A stretch of 64,000 nucleotides of DNA from Lachnospiraceae bacterium (GCA_014804645.1 JAAUZI010000013.1:68612-132611); one strand, 5' to 3'. Counted from the first letter of the stretch, positions 1-9,504 are shown. Program-made: numbers and translations. The notes: generated by a model not told the origin, from the sequence alone.

Positions 1-1259
1 TTGCCTTTAATCAGCTGTTCAATAAGCTGACGTTTAAGATCCGTATTGCCCGAAATCCCCATGAGAGAAAGAGGGAGTATGTGAAAAGAGTGTTTTACCT
101 GAGCGATTATGCAAAGGAGCTCAGGCTGAATCCGGAGGTCTCCGGCGTATTGTTCGATCGGTTCGAGGAGGCAAACGAGGAAGTCTATCAGGTGGAAAAG
201 AGGAATGCGAACCGCAGGTTTTTCTTAAGCTTTATGAGAAGGTATGTGAGCAACAGCTTTTTCAGCGATGTGCTCTACATCTCCTATCTGGTGTTTCAGG
301 CGACTGTCCGGAAGGCGTTGTCGTTCAGCAGTGTGGCGATTCTGTATAATTCCTTTGGACGGTTGAAGCGCGGCATGAGTATTTTCACAGACGTCTATCC
401 TTTTGCCTGTGAGACGAGCCTGTATGTCCAAAAACTCCGGGATTTTCTGGATTATGAGCCGAAGATTGTCTCGGAGAAAGGCCTGCTCCCGGCTGAGGGG
501 GCCAAGGAGATCGAGCTGCAGGGGGTTTCCTTTGCCTATCGCAAGGAGGATGGGAACCTTCTGAAGGATATTTCCCTGCATATCAGACCGGGGCAAAAGA
601 TTGCGCTGGTCGGCTACAACGGCGCAGGAAAGACCACGCTGGTAAAGCTCCTGATGCGGCTGTATGATGTGGGAGAGGGAAGGATTCTTGCGGACGGAGT
701 GGACATCCGGGATTATCAGGTAGAAAAATACCGGGAATCCATCGGCACGGTTTTTCAGGATTTTAAGATTTTTGCGGGAAATGTGAGGGAAAACGTGCTG
801 ATGAATGTTGCGGAGCACTGCGAGGAGGAACCGATTCGGCAGGCGCTTTCGGAGAGCGGTCTTTGGGAGAGAGTTCAGGAGATGGAGGATGGGCTGGACA
901 CCCAGTTGACTACGGAGATCATGGAGAAGGGCGTGAATCTGTCCGGCGGTGAGAGCCAAAAACTTGCCATAGCCAGAGTTTTTTATCAGAAGGCGGGGCT
1001 GATGATTTTGGATGAGCCCTCCAGCGCGCTGGACCCCATTGCGGAATATCAGCTGAATCATGCCATGTTGACGGCGACGAAGGACAAGACTGTGATTTTT
1101 ATTTCGCACAGGCTGTCCACCACGCGGCTTGCGGATTATATTATTATGTTGGAGAAGGGCCGGATTGCTGAGCAAGGGACGCACGAGGAGCTGCTTCAAA
1201 TGAAGGGAAAGTACGCGCAGATGTGGCGCGTGCAGGCCGGAGCCTATATTGATGTGTAG
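1..1259 (+). CDS. ABC exporter, C-terminal part (truncated by window edge)
   Basis: The reading frame is open from base 3, so the gene starts before the window; an apparent GTG start at 81 is not needed. The visible part holds the last membrane segments and a complete nucleotide-binding domain: Walker A GYNGAGKTT (about 611-637), signature LSGGE (about 938-952), Walker B LMILDEPSSALDP and the H-loop SHRLS. Family knowledge: these are full-length TM-NBD half exporters, often moving peptides or drugs. It resembles the exporters at 56040 and 57872 (same GYNGAGK/GNNGAGK and RLYD signatures). The substrate cannot be read from the sequence. Confidence 0.9.
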   Translation, partial: AFNQLFNKLTFKIRIARNPHERKREYVKRVFYLSDYAKELRLNPEVSGVLFDRFEEANEEVYQVEKRNANRRFFLSFMRRYVSNSFFSDVLYISYLVFQATVRKALSFSSVAILYNSFGRLKRGMSIFTDVYPFACETSLYVQKLRDFLDYEPKIVSEKGLLPAEGAKEIELQGVSFAYRKEDGNLLKDISLHIRPGQKIALVGYNGAGKTTLVKLLMRLYDVGEGRILADGVDIRDYQVEKYRESIGTVFQDFKIFAGNVRENVLMNVAEHCEEEPIRQALSESGLWERVQEMEDGLDTQLTTEIMEKGVNLSGGESQKLAIARVFYQKAGLMILDEPSSALDPIAEYQLNHAMLTATKDKTVIFISHRLSTTRLADYIIMLEKGRIAEQGTHEELLQMKGKYAQMWRVQAGAYIDV

Positions 1260-1297
1260 GGTATAGAGCGGTAGTGAGGACTGGGAGATGTTGGGGT

Positions 1298-3385
1298 ATG
1301 AATAAAGGCAAAATCAGAATTATTTTCTGTATTCTATGTATTTTATTCTTAAATGCATGTGGAGATGGTCAAAGCGCTGCGGACAACGCCCCCAGTACAT
1401 ATCAAGGCGATGCGGAGCAGGAATCCGGGAATGTCCAGATTGGAGAAAGTGAGACGGCCCAGGGCGGAGAAAGTGAGACGGTCCAGACCGGGGCGGAGAG
1501 TCAGGAGGAGTCCCGGGCGTCCGGGCAAAACAGATGTCCTGCAATCAGGGATGTGGACTGGGAGGCGTATCAAAAGGTTCTGCCTGAGGAGGAGTATGCT
1601 GCGCTGCAGGACTTTTTTCCTGTGTTGAAAGGGGCGGTTTCTTTTACATGGACTGTGGCATACACATATGAACAGCAGCTTGACAAGCGCACAGTTTCAT
1701 TGGATGAATTCCGCTATATATTGGACAACGAGCTCTGGGAGGCGGATTACGATCCAGATGAGCTGTGGCTGGAGTCCATAGCGCTCTGCGATCTGGACGG
1801 AGACGGAGACAGGGAACTGATCCTGCTTTTAGAAAATATTGGCGGGCACTATCTGATTTTGAAGAAAGAGGACGGCCGTTATTACGGTACGAACAGAGTG
1901 TATCGTGGATTTGAGAGCCTTCAGACCAATGGAGTCTATGAGGGTTCCGGCGGCGCTGCCTACAGCTATTATTTTCGGATGGTCTTTGAGGAGGAGACAT
2001 TTCGGGAGGTCCTGCTGGGATATACAGATTGGGACGATAAAGAGAACACAGGGATATACTATATGGGGGACGTGGAGACGGCGGACGAGGAGGTGTTTCA
2101 GGAATGGCTGGAGGGCATTCTGTCCGAGGAAGTGGTGTATTATAAGCCGGAAATCAAAGCGGACGATCCTCCTGTGGAACATATGAGTGTCAGCATTCAC
2201 AATGAGGAAGAGTACCAGGCATTTGTCCGGCAGCTGGAGGCATCTTCGGGCTGTCAGATCCTGTATCTGGATATGGAGGGCAGTGAGACAGCGGTGTATC
2301 TGGATGATCTGATGGCAGCATGTCCCGGTCTCACATATCTGCGGATAGAGTCTGGCGGCAGGATCGCGGCAAGGGATGCAGAGTCCCTTGACACATGCGC
2401 TCTGTATGTTTTGGTGCTGCAGTCAGTCCTGGCGGTGGAGGAGGACATACTGCGCCATATTCCTGTACGGGAAACCCTGTATATCGAGCTGGACAGCAGC
2501 TATGAGGGAGTGGTTCCCACCGGGGAACTATTGGACAATACGGTATGTGAGGACTTGATACTGGTATGGGACATCGGGGAGTCGCCCCGGCTGCCTGGGC
2601 TGCTCACAGGTGAGGAACGCTATGACAGCATTTCCGGGGAATGGGATGATGTCAGTGAGATGCTGAAAAGGGGAAAGCTTCTGGGAATACACCGGATAAA
2701 CGATGGAGGATACAGCTATACCTGCTTTGATTTTTACAGGCCGGATTCGATTGACGATCTCTGTGGCGCGCTGATCAGCGTCAGGGACAGCGGCGTCGAT
2801 GAACATTTTGCATATTTTGATCTGCTGGAGATTCCGGAGGACAGGCTTTCCGAGGCGGATATGAGACTTGCCCGGCGGATATACCGGGAGGAGGACCTCA
2901 ATTTTGACGGGGTTAGGGACATTGTCTATACGGGAACCGGCGATGTGCGGGAGCAGTATGGTGACTGCACGGTCTTTTTGTGGGATGAAAAAGAAGATAA
3001 ATATGTGTTCTGTGATTCGGCTCCCAGGGACTTTTTGTGGCCGCAGCAGGACAGGCAGAGAATCATAGGTGCGGCCATTCTCGGACTCGGAGAGACAGAG
3101 GAGTATCATATTTATGAATATGACGGGGCTGGGTTTACGGACAGGAAACTGGAGGTCGGCTTTGCGGGAGAGGCGGACATAGAGCATGTGAGCTGGCGCT
3201 ATTTTGAGGAGGGGGAACTGCGGGAGACATTGGAGATGACTTTTGACAAGAGTAGTTGTTCCGGTCACATTACCTATCAGGGGAACGGAATTACAGAGGA
3301 AGAGGAATTGAATCAGGAAAAGGTATATTATCGGGAGATCGGACAGAAATATTTTCCTGAGTTTGACTTTTATTGGTATGGATAA
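1298..3385 (+). CDS. Large lipoprotein with calcium-like DxDxD and leucine-rich-like stretches
   Basis: About 695 residues. The start is the ATG at 1298 with GGGAG upstream, rather than the GTG at 1274, because it puts a clean lipoprotein signal (IIFCILCILFLNAC, Cys about 22) at the N-terminus. A Ser/Glu/Gly-rich linker follows. The body contains a DLDGDGDRELILL motif and a second LNFDGVRDIVYTG motif, both like the metal-binding turns of FG-GAP/VCBS propellers. A middle part around residues 290-400 has spaced leucines. It sits just before a second lipoprotein (12-bp gap), so the two are probably co-transcribed surface proteins. No function is assigned. Confidence 0.75.
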   Translation: MNKGKIRIIFCILCILFLNACGDGQSAADNAPSTYQGDAEQESGNVQIGESETAQGGESETVQTGAESQEESRASGQNRCPAIRDVDWEAYQKVLPEEEYAALQDFFPVLKGAVSFTWTVAYTYEQQLDKRTVSLDEFRYILDNELWEADYDPDELWLESIALCDLDGDGDRELILLLENIGGHYLILKKEDGRYYGTNRVYRGFESLQTNGVYEGSGGAAYSYYFRMVFEEETFREVLLGYTDWDDKENTGIYYMGDVETADEEVFQEWLEGILSEEVVYYKPEIKADDPPVEHMSVSIHNEEEYQAFVRQLEASSGCQILYLDMEGSETAVYLDDLMAACPGLTYLRIESGGRIAARDAESLDTCALYVLVLQSVLAVEEDILRHIPVRETLYIELDSSYEGVVPTGELLDNTVCEDLILVWDIGESPRLPGLLTGEERYDSISGEWDDVSEMLKRGKLLGIHRINDGGYSYTCFDFYRPDSIDDLCGALISVRDSGVDEHFAYFDLLEIPEDRLSEADMRLARRIYREEDLNFDGVRDIVYTGTGDVREQYGDCTVFLWDEKEDKYVFCDSAPRDFLWPQQDRQRIIGAAILGLGETEEYHIYEYDGAGFTDRKLEVGFAGEADIEHVSWRYFEEGELRETLEMTFDKSSCSGHITYQGNGITEEEELNQEKVYYREIGQKYFPEFDFYWYG

Positions 3386-3396
3386 GTGAGGTAGAC

Positions 3397-4695
3397 ATGA
3401 GGAAAGTCTGGTTTATTGCTATTATGGCGGTATGCGTGGCCCTGGGAACGGGCTGCGGCAGATTTCAGGCGGCGGGAGAGCCTGACTTGGAGGAAACGAT
3501 TTCTGTGGCAGAGCAGTCCGGCGCAGGGGAAGACATATCCCAGGAGCCGGAGTACCGGGAGGATGCAAGGTCCGATGGGTTGGCAGCAGGAGATATTTTT
3601 TTGGAGGCTTCGGTGTATGAGACCGATAATGGATTTGCCGTATACCGCATCAATGACCGGGAGATGGACTGCGACTATGAGGGGGACTATCTGGCCATAC
3701 AGGACTTAGAGAGCGGGGATATCATCTATCTGCCGGACTCTTATGGCAGAATACTGGATGTGAAAGTGGAGAGCGGCGGAGTACAGGTGCGGTATGCGGA
3801 CCGGGAGGAGGCGGAGATACGCGAGGAGCGGATACCGATATGCTTTTCTGCCAGGGAGGAGTCCATAGATATCTACCCCTACTGTGAAAAAAAGGTTCTG
3901 GTGCAGAGGGATGAAGGGCTGGCCCTGGAGCTGGAGGAGCTGCCCCGGATGGTATGGCGGGAGAATATCAAAAGAGGGGAGGAGAGTTATGAGCTTGTGT
4001 TTGAGCGTGTCAGTCCCGGCTACCGGAAACTGTTTGTGGAGGATTGTCAGTGGCGTGCCGACTATCGCCTGACGGTTAGGGATGGGGCAGGGCAGATCAT
4101 AGCAAGCCAGATGATAGTTAACTATCCGATTCCCTTTGAGGAGGCTTACTGGCTGGAAGATTTCTCGGGGGATGGGATGGCTGATCTGGCGTTCTGTACG
4201 GAGAAGACCATAGGAACCGGCTATATTGGGTCAACTCTGGAAACCCTTATCTGGAATGAGGAAAACAGGTGCTATGAGCATAAGAAACTGCCGGAGGTTA
4301 GTTGGGACGATGCCTGGCTCCGCAGCCCCTCGTGGAACCGAGAGAAGTCTGTGATAATATGGCCGGCGGGCTTTAGGAATAAGCTGGAATACTGGGATAT
4401 GTACGCCTTTGTGGACGGACAGTGGCAGCGTATCCGGAGGCTGGTGCCGGAATATGAGATAGACGAGGTGGGATTTGACCGGACAGTCGGCTATCGGGAG
4501 ATTTTCTATCAGGACGGGAAAGTGCAGGAGGAGAGATACCTGGAGGAGAGCGACCTGGAGGGGAGCATCTGGTTTGATGACGAGCACATGGTGGATTTGG
4601 ATACCTTTGGCAGTGAGTGGATGAGTGTCTCTGAGACCATAGGCGGAATGACTATTGACAAGGAAGTCCGGGAGACTGGAGGGAACAAAACATGA
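3397..4695 (+). CDS. Lipoprotein of unknown function
   Basis: About 432 residues. ATG 3397 follows a GTGAGG site; upstream in-frame codons (from 3373) overlap the previous gene. The signal is MRKVWFIAIMAVCVALGTGC, with a lipobox ending at Cys 20, so the protein should be anchored on the outer face of the membrane. The mature part is acidic and carries one propeller-like motif (DFSGDGMADLAFC), as in the preceding lipoprotein. The two share this architecture and lie in tandem, suggesting a duplicated or cooperating pair. No enzyme motif is seen. Confidence 0.7.
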   Translation: MRKVWFIAIMAVCVALGTGCGRFQAAGEPDLEETISVAEQSGAGEDISQEPEYREDARSDGLAAGDIFLEASVYETDNGFAVYRINDREMDCDYEGDYLAIQDLESGDIIYLPDSYGRILDVKVESGGVQVRYADREEAEIREERIPICFSAREESIDIYPYCEKKVLVQRDEGLALELEELPRMVWRENIKRGEESYELVFERVSPGYRKLFVEDCQWRADYRLTVRDGAGQIIASQMIVNYPIPFEEAYWLEDFSGDGMADLAFCTEKTIGTGYIGSTLETLIWNEENRCYEHKKLPEVSWDDAWLRSPSWNREKSVIIWPAGFRNKLEYWDMYAFVDGQWQRIRRLVPEYEIDEVGFDRTVGYREIFYQDGKVQEERYLEESDLEGSIWFDDEHMVDLDTFGSEWMSVSETIGGMTIDKEVRETGGNKT

Positions 4696-4755
4696 TCCCG
4701 CATCTGGAAGAACGGCGGTACTATACTTATTATTTTCAGTTCACGCTCACCGGGG

Positions 4756-4785
4756 ATGGCACAGACTTGGCAGATATGGTATAAT
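4756..4785 (+). promoter_or_regulatory. Promoter of fruK
   Basis: An ATGGCA -35-like box (4756-4761), an 18-bp spacer and a perfect TATAAT (4780-4785) preceded by TG (extended -10 TGG-TATAAT). It ends 36 bp before the fruK ATG. Confidence 0.75.
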
Positions 4786-4821
4786 GAGTAAAATACGTCT
4801 CTATTGATTGGAGTGTGCGCT

Positions 4822-5733
4822 ATGATATATACAGTGACCTTTAACCCTGCGATAGACTATCTGGTGCAAGTGGAGGACCTGCGGTTGGGGGATGTGAACC
4901 GGCTTAAGTCCGAGGAGATATTCTGCGGCGGAAAGGGAATCAATGTCTCCCTGGTGCTCAGAGAACTGGGAGTTCCCTCCAAAGCGCTGGGATTTGTGGC
5001 GGGATTTACGGGAATGGCTCTGGAGGAAGGGGTCGCCAGGCAGGGCATTGAGACGGATTTTGTCCACTTGGAAAAGGGCTGCACACGAATCAATGTGAAG
5101 ATAAGGTCCGGCCAGGAGACGGAACTCAACGGCCAAGGCCCGGAGATCGACGAGGGGGCTGTCGTCCGGCTGTTTGAAAAGCTGGATGCGCTGCAGGCCG
5201 GTGATGTGCTGGTGCTGGCGGGGAGTATACCGGGCAGTCTGTCCAAGGATATCTATGAGAAAATTCTGGCCCGGCTCTCCAGGAGGGAGATCAAGGCTGT
5301 GGTGGACGCCACCGGGGAATTGCTTATGAACGTGCTGAAGTACAAACCGTTTCTGATAAAGCCCAATCACCACGAGCTGGGAGAACTCTTCGGGGTGACG
5401 CTGTCGGGCTTTGACGAGGTGGTGAGTTATGCCGGAAAACTCCGGGAACTGGGAGCGAGGAACGTGCTGGTCTCCATGGCCGAACGGGGGGCGGTGCTGG
5501 TGGACGAACACGGTCAGGTTCACAGCTGCGGCGCGTGCAGGGGTACGTTAAAAAATTCCGTGGGGGCGGGAGATTCCATGGTGGCCGGTTTCCTTGCCGG
5601 CCTTTTGGATGGCTCATCCAAGGGCGACTATGAACACGCCCTGAAACTGGGAACCGCGGCGGGGGGAGCCACTGCCTTTTCGGATGGGCTGGCGAAAGCA
5701 GAGGATATCGCGGAGCTGTTTCGGCAGCTCTGA
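4822..5733 (+). CDS. fruK: 1-phosphofructokinase (PfkB family hexose kinase)
   Basis: About 303 residues, normal for the family. It phosphorylates fructose 1-phosphate to fructose 1,6-bisphosphate with ATP in the cytosol. Visible signatures are the N-terminal TFNPAIDY and GGKGINVS, and the C-terminal NSVGAGDSMVAGF, whose Asp is the catalytic base. The start at 4822 (MIYTVTFNPA) is chosen because the motif begins right there and TTGGAG lies upstream. No fructose PTS permease or FruR is next to it; ptsI follows instead. A tagatose-6-phosphate kinase role is a possible alternative within this family. Confidence 0.9.
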   Translation: MIYTVTFNPAIDYLVQVEDLRLGDVNRLKSEEIFCGGKGINVSLVLRELGVPSKALGFVAGFTGMALEEGVARQGIETDFVHLEKGCTRINVKIRSGQETELNGQGPEIDEGAVVRLFEKLDALQAGDVLVLAGSIPGSLSKDIYEKILARLSRREIKAVVDATGELLMNVLKYKPFLIKPNHHELGELFGVTLSGFDEVVSYAGKLRELGARNVLVSMAERGAVLVDEHGQVHSCGACRGTLKNSVGAGDSMVAGFLAGLLDGSSKGDYEHALKLGTAAGGATAFSDGLAKAEDIAELFRQL

Positions 5734-5747
5734 CAGGCGGAAGATGA

Positions 5748-5777
5748 GCAATATCGCAGACACTGTCTGCGATATGC
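5748..5777 (+). repeat. Two-hairpin intergenic repeat, copy A (hairpin 2)
   Basis: Perfect 10-bp stem ATATCGCAGA / TCTGCGATAT (5751-5760 and 5766-5775) with flanking GC/GC, ending in the shared GATATGC tail just before ptsI. A GAGCTG...CAGCTC stem at the end of fruK may replace hairpin 1. Confidence 0.7.
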
Positions 5778-5789
5778 ATGGGGATTAGA

Positions 5790-7424
5790 ATGAAAAAATT
5801 TGTGGGAAAAGGCGTATACGGCGCAGTGGCGGCCGGAAAAGCCACGGTACTCATGAGATATGAGAATGCCGTAAAAAGAATCAGTATTGAGGATACAGGG
5901 CGAGAGCGGGCCAGGGTAACTGCGGCCATAGAAGACGCCAAAAAGAAACTGCAGGATATGTATGAGCGGGCGCTGGGAGAGTTGGGAGAGAGCGACGCAC
6001 AGATTTTTGCCGTTCACAGGATGCTTTTGGAGGACGCTGTCTATCGGGACTCCATTGACAGCGTGATCGAGAGTCAGAGGGTCAATGCGGAGTATGCGGT
6101 GACGGCGGCGGGCGAAAGTCTTGCGGAGAGTTTCGCGGCCATGGATGACGCTTACATGAGGGAGAGGGCGGCGGATGTGCGGGATGTCTCGCAGCGCTTG
6201 ACCGCCTGCCTGGCGGGGGAGACGGACAGAGAAGGCGTGACAGAGGAGGGGGGAATCCTCTGTGCGGATGATCTGCCCCCCAGTGTGATTATGAATCTGG
6301 ACAAGAAAAAGACAGCGGCCTTGGTGACGGCCCAAGGCTCCCTGATCTCCCATGCGGCCATTTTGGCCCGCAGCAGGAGTATACCGGCAGTGGTGGGGGT
6401 GGGGGAAGAATTTCTGGCTCAGATCATGGACGGTGACGAAATTATGGTAGACAGTTTTGCGGGGGAAGTTTTTTTGGAACCGGATGCGGAAACCCGCAAG
6501 GCGCTCTCGGAAAAGCAGCGGGCGGCTGAGGAAGAGCGACATCTTCTGCAGAGCCTTCGGGGCAGGGAGAACATAAGCCTTGACGGTAGAAAAATCAATA
6601 TCTGCGCAAATATCGGCAGCGTGGAGGAGCTTGAGGCGGTACATGCCAGTGACGCAGGCGGAATCGGTCTTTTCCGCAGTGAATGCCTCTATCTGGGAAA
6701 AAGTGATTATCCCACTGAGGAACAGCAGTTTACCGCCTATAAAAAGCTGCTTGAAGGCATGGCGGGCAAGAAGGTGATTATTCGGACGCTGGATATCGGC
6801 GCGGATAAGCAGCCGGATTATTTTGAACTTAAAAGAGAAGAAAATCCTGCTCTGGGATGCCGGGCTATACGGATATGTCTCACCAGGCCGGAAATCTTTA
6901 AGACCCAGCTGCGGGCGCTGTTTCGAGCCTCCGCATATGGCAATATGGGCATTATGTTTCCCATGATTACCAGTGTGGCGGAAGTGGAAAAGATACTGGA
7001 GATTTGCTCAGAAGTGAAGGCGGAGTTGAAAGCTCAGGGAGTTTCCTATTCTGAAAATGTTGAATTGGGAATTATGATCGAGACACCCGCTGCCGTTGTC
7101 ATCAGCGACAGGCTGGCCCCAATGGTGGATTTTTTCAGCGTGGGAACCAACGATCTGACGCAGTACACCCTGGCCTGCGATAGACAGAACCCGGATATTG
7201 AGCCGTTTGTGGACATCCACCACGAGGCCATCCTGCGTCTGATTGAGATGAGTGCCGAGAGCGCCCACAGGCATGGGGCATGGATCGGCATCTGCGGGGA
7301 GCTGGCGGCGGACATCAGTCTGACGGAGACTTTTCTGCGCATGGGCATCGACGAACTTTCGGTGTCCCCGGCCTTTGTGCTCAAGGTGCGGGATGTTGTG
7401 CGCAGCCTGGATCTATCTCGCTGA
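5790..7424 (+). CDS. ptsI: PTS enzyme I (phosphoenolpyruvate-protein phosphotransferase)
   Basis: About 544 residues. It takes phosphate from PEP onto its own histidine and passes it to HPr, feeding all PTS sugar uptake. The active-site His lies in GSLISHAAILARSRSIPAVVG (residues about 180-200). The PEP-binding barrel shows GIGLFRSECLYLG and the signature DFFSVGTNDLTQYTLACDR. ATG 5790 gives the typical KKFVGKG start; ATG 5778 in the same frame is a close alternative. The repeat copy A hairpin lies directly upstream, so the leader may influence translation. HPr is not in the window. Confidence 0.93.
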   Translation: MKKFVGKGVYGAVAAGKATVLMRYENAVKRISIEDTGRERARVTAAIEDAKKKLQDMYERALGELGESDAQIFAVHRMLLEDAVYRDSIDSVIESQRVNAEYAVTAAGESLAESFAAMDDAYMRERAADVRDVSQRLTACLAGETDREGVTEEGGILCADDLPPSVIMNLDKKKTAALVTAQGSLISHAAILARSRSIPAVVGVGEEFLAQIMDGDEIMVDSFAGEVFLEPDAETRKALSEKQRAAEEERHLLQSLRGRENISLDGRKINICANIGSVEELEAVHASDAGGIGLFRSECLYLGKSDYPTEEQQFTAYKKLLEGMAGKKVIIRTLDIGADKQPDYFELKREENPALGCRAIRICLTRPEIFKTQLRALFRASAYGNMGIMFPMITSVAEVEKILEICSEVKAELKAQGVSYSENVELGIMIETPAAVVISDRLAPMVDFFSVGTNDLTQYTLACDRQNPDIEPFVDIHHEAILRLIEMSAESAHRHGAWIGICGELAADISLTETFLRMGIDELSVSPAFVLKVRDVVRSLDLSR

Positions 7425-7429
7425 GAAAT

Positions 7430-7459
7430 AGATATACCAAAATTAGATATACCAAAATT
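7430..7459 (+). repeat. Tandem 15-bp duplication
   Basis: The unit AGATATACCAAAATT occurs twice back to back (7430-7444 and 7445-7459) in the ptsI-fbp spacer, just ahead of repeat copy B. Confidence 0.85.
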
Positions 7460-7472
7460 AGGAGAGCAGGAA

Positions 7473-7549
7473 GTTTGAAACTAATGTTTCAAATACTGAT
7501 TAAAGCAGTATCGCAAGCAAGGCTTGCGATATGCAGAAACGAGGGAAAT
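7473..7549 (+). repeat. Two-hairpin intergenic repeat, copy B (complete)
   Basis: Hairpin 1: TTTGAAAC (7474-7481) / GTTTCAAA (7486-7493). Hairpin 2: TATCGCAAGC (7509-7518) / GCTTGCGATA (7522-7531), with outer GCA/TGC pairing. The tail GATATGCAGAAACGAGGG supplies the ribosome site of fbp. Nearly identical to copy G, 44 kb away. Confidence 0.88.
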
Positions 7550-9472
7550 ATGGAAAAAAAGTATTTACAATTGTTGGCGGAAAAATTTCCTAACATAGAG
7601 AGCGCGGCCAGTGAGATTATCAACCTTTCGGCAATCCGAAGTCTGCCCAAGGGGACGGAGTATTTTTTCAGCGATCTCCACGGGGAGTACGAGGCTTTTT
7701 TGCACATGCTTAAGAGCGCCTCGGGCATGATAAAGAGCAAGATCGATCTGGTGCTGGGGAAAGCTGTGTCGGCCTCCAAGCGGGAGGAGCTTGCCAGTCT
7801 GATCTATTATCCCGAGCGGGAGATCAAGCGGATTCGGGAAGAGGGAAGGCTTAGCGATGAGTGGAAACGTTTGACGATCTACCGACTGCTGCTGGTATGC
7901 GAGGTCATCTCGGCCAAGTACACCCGCTCCCGTGTGAGAAAGCGGATTCCTCAGGAGTTGTGTTATATTGTGGACGAACTGTTGAATGTGGCGGAGGATG
8001 TGAACAGAGATTACTATTATGAACAAATTATCGGCTCCATCATTGAGACGGACATTGCGGAGACCTTTATCGTCTCCCTGTGCAAGCTGATTCAGGCGCT
8101 GGCCATCGACAAGCTGCACATTATCGGGGATATTTTTGACAGAGGCCCCCGACCGGATATTATTCTTGACGAGCTGATGAACATGCACGATGTGGATGTG
8201 CAGTGGGGCAATCACGATATCTCCTGGATAGGCGCGGCCTCGGGCAATGCGGCGCTGATTGCCAATGTGATCAGAATTTCAATTAAGTACAACAATTTTG
8301 ATCTGCTGGAGGATGGATACGGTCTGAACATGCGGGCATTGGCGGTGTTTGCCAGGGAGGTCTACGGCGGCGATTCCTGCGCGTTCTATTATCCCCACAC
8401 CTACGACGACAATATTTATGATCCCATTGACATGGAGTTGGCGGCTCAGATGCACAAGGCTATCTCCGTTATTCAGCTGAAACTGGAATCCCAGCTGATT
8501 CAGGCCCATCCCGAGTGGAGAATGCAGGAACGCGATCTGTTTTCCAGAGTGGATTTTGCTGGCGGGACGCTGCAGATAGGCACTGAGAACTATGTGCTGC
8601 GGGACAGAGCCTTTCCCACGGTAAATCCGGCCTGCCCGGCGGAGCTTTCCGAGTCAGAGAAGGAATTGATGGTCATACTGACCAATTCCTTCCGCCACAG
8701 TGAAAAATTGCAGCGGCACATTCGCTTTCTGCTGTCCAAGGGTTCTATGTACAAGATCTGCAACGGCAATCTGATGTTCCACGGCTGTATTCCAATGGAT
8801 GAACAGGGCAATTTCGAGAGCGTGGAGACAAGAGAGGGAACCTTTGACGGCAAGGCGCTGTTGGACGAGATCAATGTGATGGTCAACAAGGCTTATTTTT
8901 CCAGAGAAGATCAGTATGCCCGGGATTTTATCTGGTATCTGTGGTGCGGTCCCCGTTCCCCTCTCTTCGGAAAAGACAAAATGGCGTTTTTTGAGCAGTA
9001 TTTTATTGACAACAAGGAGCTGCACAGGGAAAATTACAACCACTACTACGCATTCTCGGAGAAACCGGAGGTATGCCAGCGGATCCTGACGCATTTTTCC
9101 ATAGATCAGGACAGAGGTCATATCATCAACGGGCATGTACCGGTAAAGATCAAGGACGGGGAGAGCCCTGTCAAGGCGGAGGGGAAACTGTTTGTGATTG
9201 ACGGCGGAATCTCCAAGGCGTATCAGAAGACCACGGGAATTGCCGGTTATACCCTGATCTATGACTCACACGGGTTGAGTCTGGCGGAGCATAAACCCTT
9301 TATTTCGGGGAGCCCCGGACAGACGCCGGAAATCCATATTGTAGAACGGCTGCAGAGCCGTGCGAACATATCCGACACGGACAAGGGTGAGGCACTGCTG
9401 GAGCAGATAGAGGATCTGCACCAGCTGCTGCAGGCTTACCGAAGCGGAATCATCAAGGAAAACCAGGTATAG
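7550..9472 (+). CDS. fbp: Fructose-1,6-bisphosphatase, class III
   Basis: About 640 residues, the length of Firmicute class III FBPases, which remove the 1-phosphate of fructose 1,6-bisphosphate in gluconeogenesis. Metallophosphatase motifs are visible in order: FSDLHGEYEAF (about residue 39), IGDIFDRGPRPD (about 196) and VQWGNHD (about 221), with the C-terminal INGHVPVK. The start is ATG 7550 after GAGGG; upstream in-frame codons translate the repeat and the end of ptsI and are not part of the protein. fruK, ptsI and fbp together form a hexose-phosphate block. Confidence 0.93.
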   Translation: MEKKYLQLLAEKFPNIESAASEIINLSAIRSLPKGTEYFFSDLHGEYEAFLHMLKSASGMIKSKIDLVLGKAVSASKREELASLIYYPEREIKRIREEGRLSDEWKRLTIYRLLLVCEVISAKYTRSRVRKRIPQELCYIVDELLNVAEDVNRDYYYEQIIGSIIETDIAETFIVSLCKLIQALAIDKLHIIGDIFDRGPRPDIILDELMNMHDVDVQWGNHDISWIGAASGNAALIANVIRISIKYNNFDLLEDGYGLNMRALAVFAREVYGGDSCAFYYPHTYDDNIYDPIDMELAAQMHKAISVIQLKLESQLIQAHPEWRMQERDLFSRVDFAGGTLQIGTENYVLRDRAFPTVNPACPAELSESEKELMVILTNSFRHSEKLQRHIRFLLSKGSMYKICNGNLMFHGCIPMDEQGNFESVETREGTFDGKALLDEINVMVNKAYFSREDQYARDFIWYLWCGPRSPLFGKDKMAFFEQYFIDNKELHRENYNHYYAFSEKPEVCQRILTHFSIDQDRGHIINGHVPVKIKDGESPVKAEGKLFVIDGGISKAYQKTTGIAGYTLIYDSHGLSLAEHKPFISGSPGQTPEIHIVERLQSRANISDTDKGEALLEQIEDLHQLLQAYRSGIIKENQV

Positions 9473-9475
9473 AGG

Positions 9476-9504
9476 GAGTCTGGCGCAGGCCAGACTCTTT
9501 TTTT
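9476..9504 (+). terminator. Rho-independent terminator after fbp
   Basis: GAGTCTGG (9476-9483) pairs with CCAGACTC (9490-9497) and is followed by a run of seven T. Confidence 0.92.

Noticed and set aside
225..1199. Open frame on the - strand across the first ABC gene
   Set aside because: Antisense to a nucleotide-binding domain with all motifs intact; no ribosome site.
7280..7549. Longer N-terminus for fbp
   Set aside because: The extension overlaps ptsI and translates the repeat; the true start has its own ribosome site and matches the family N-terminus.
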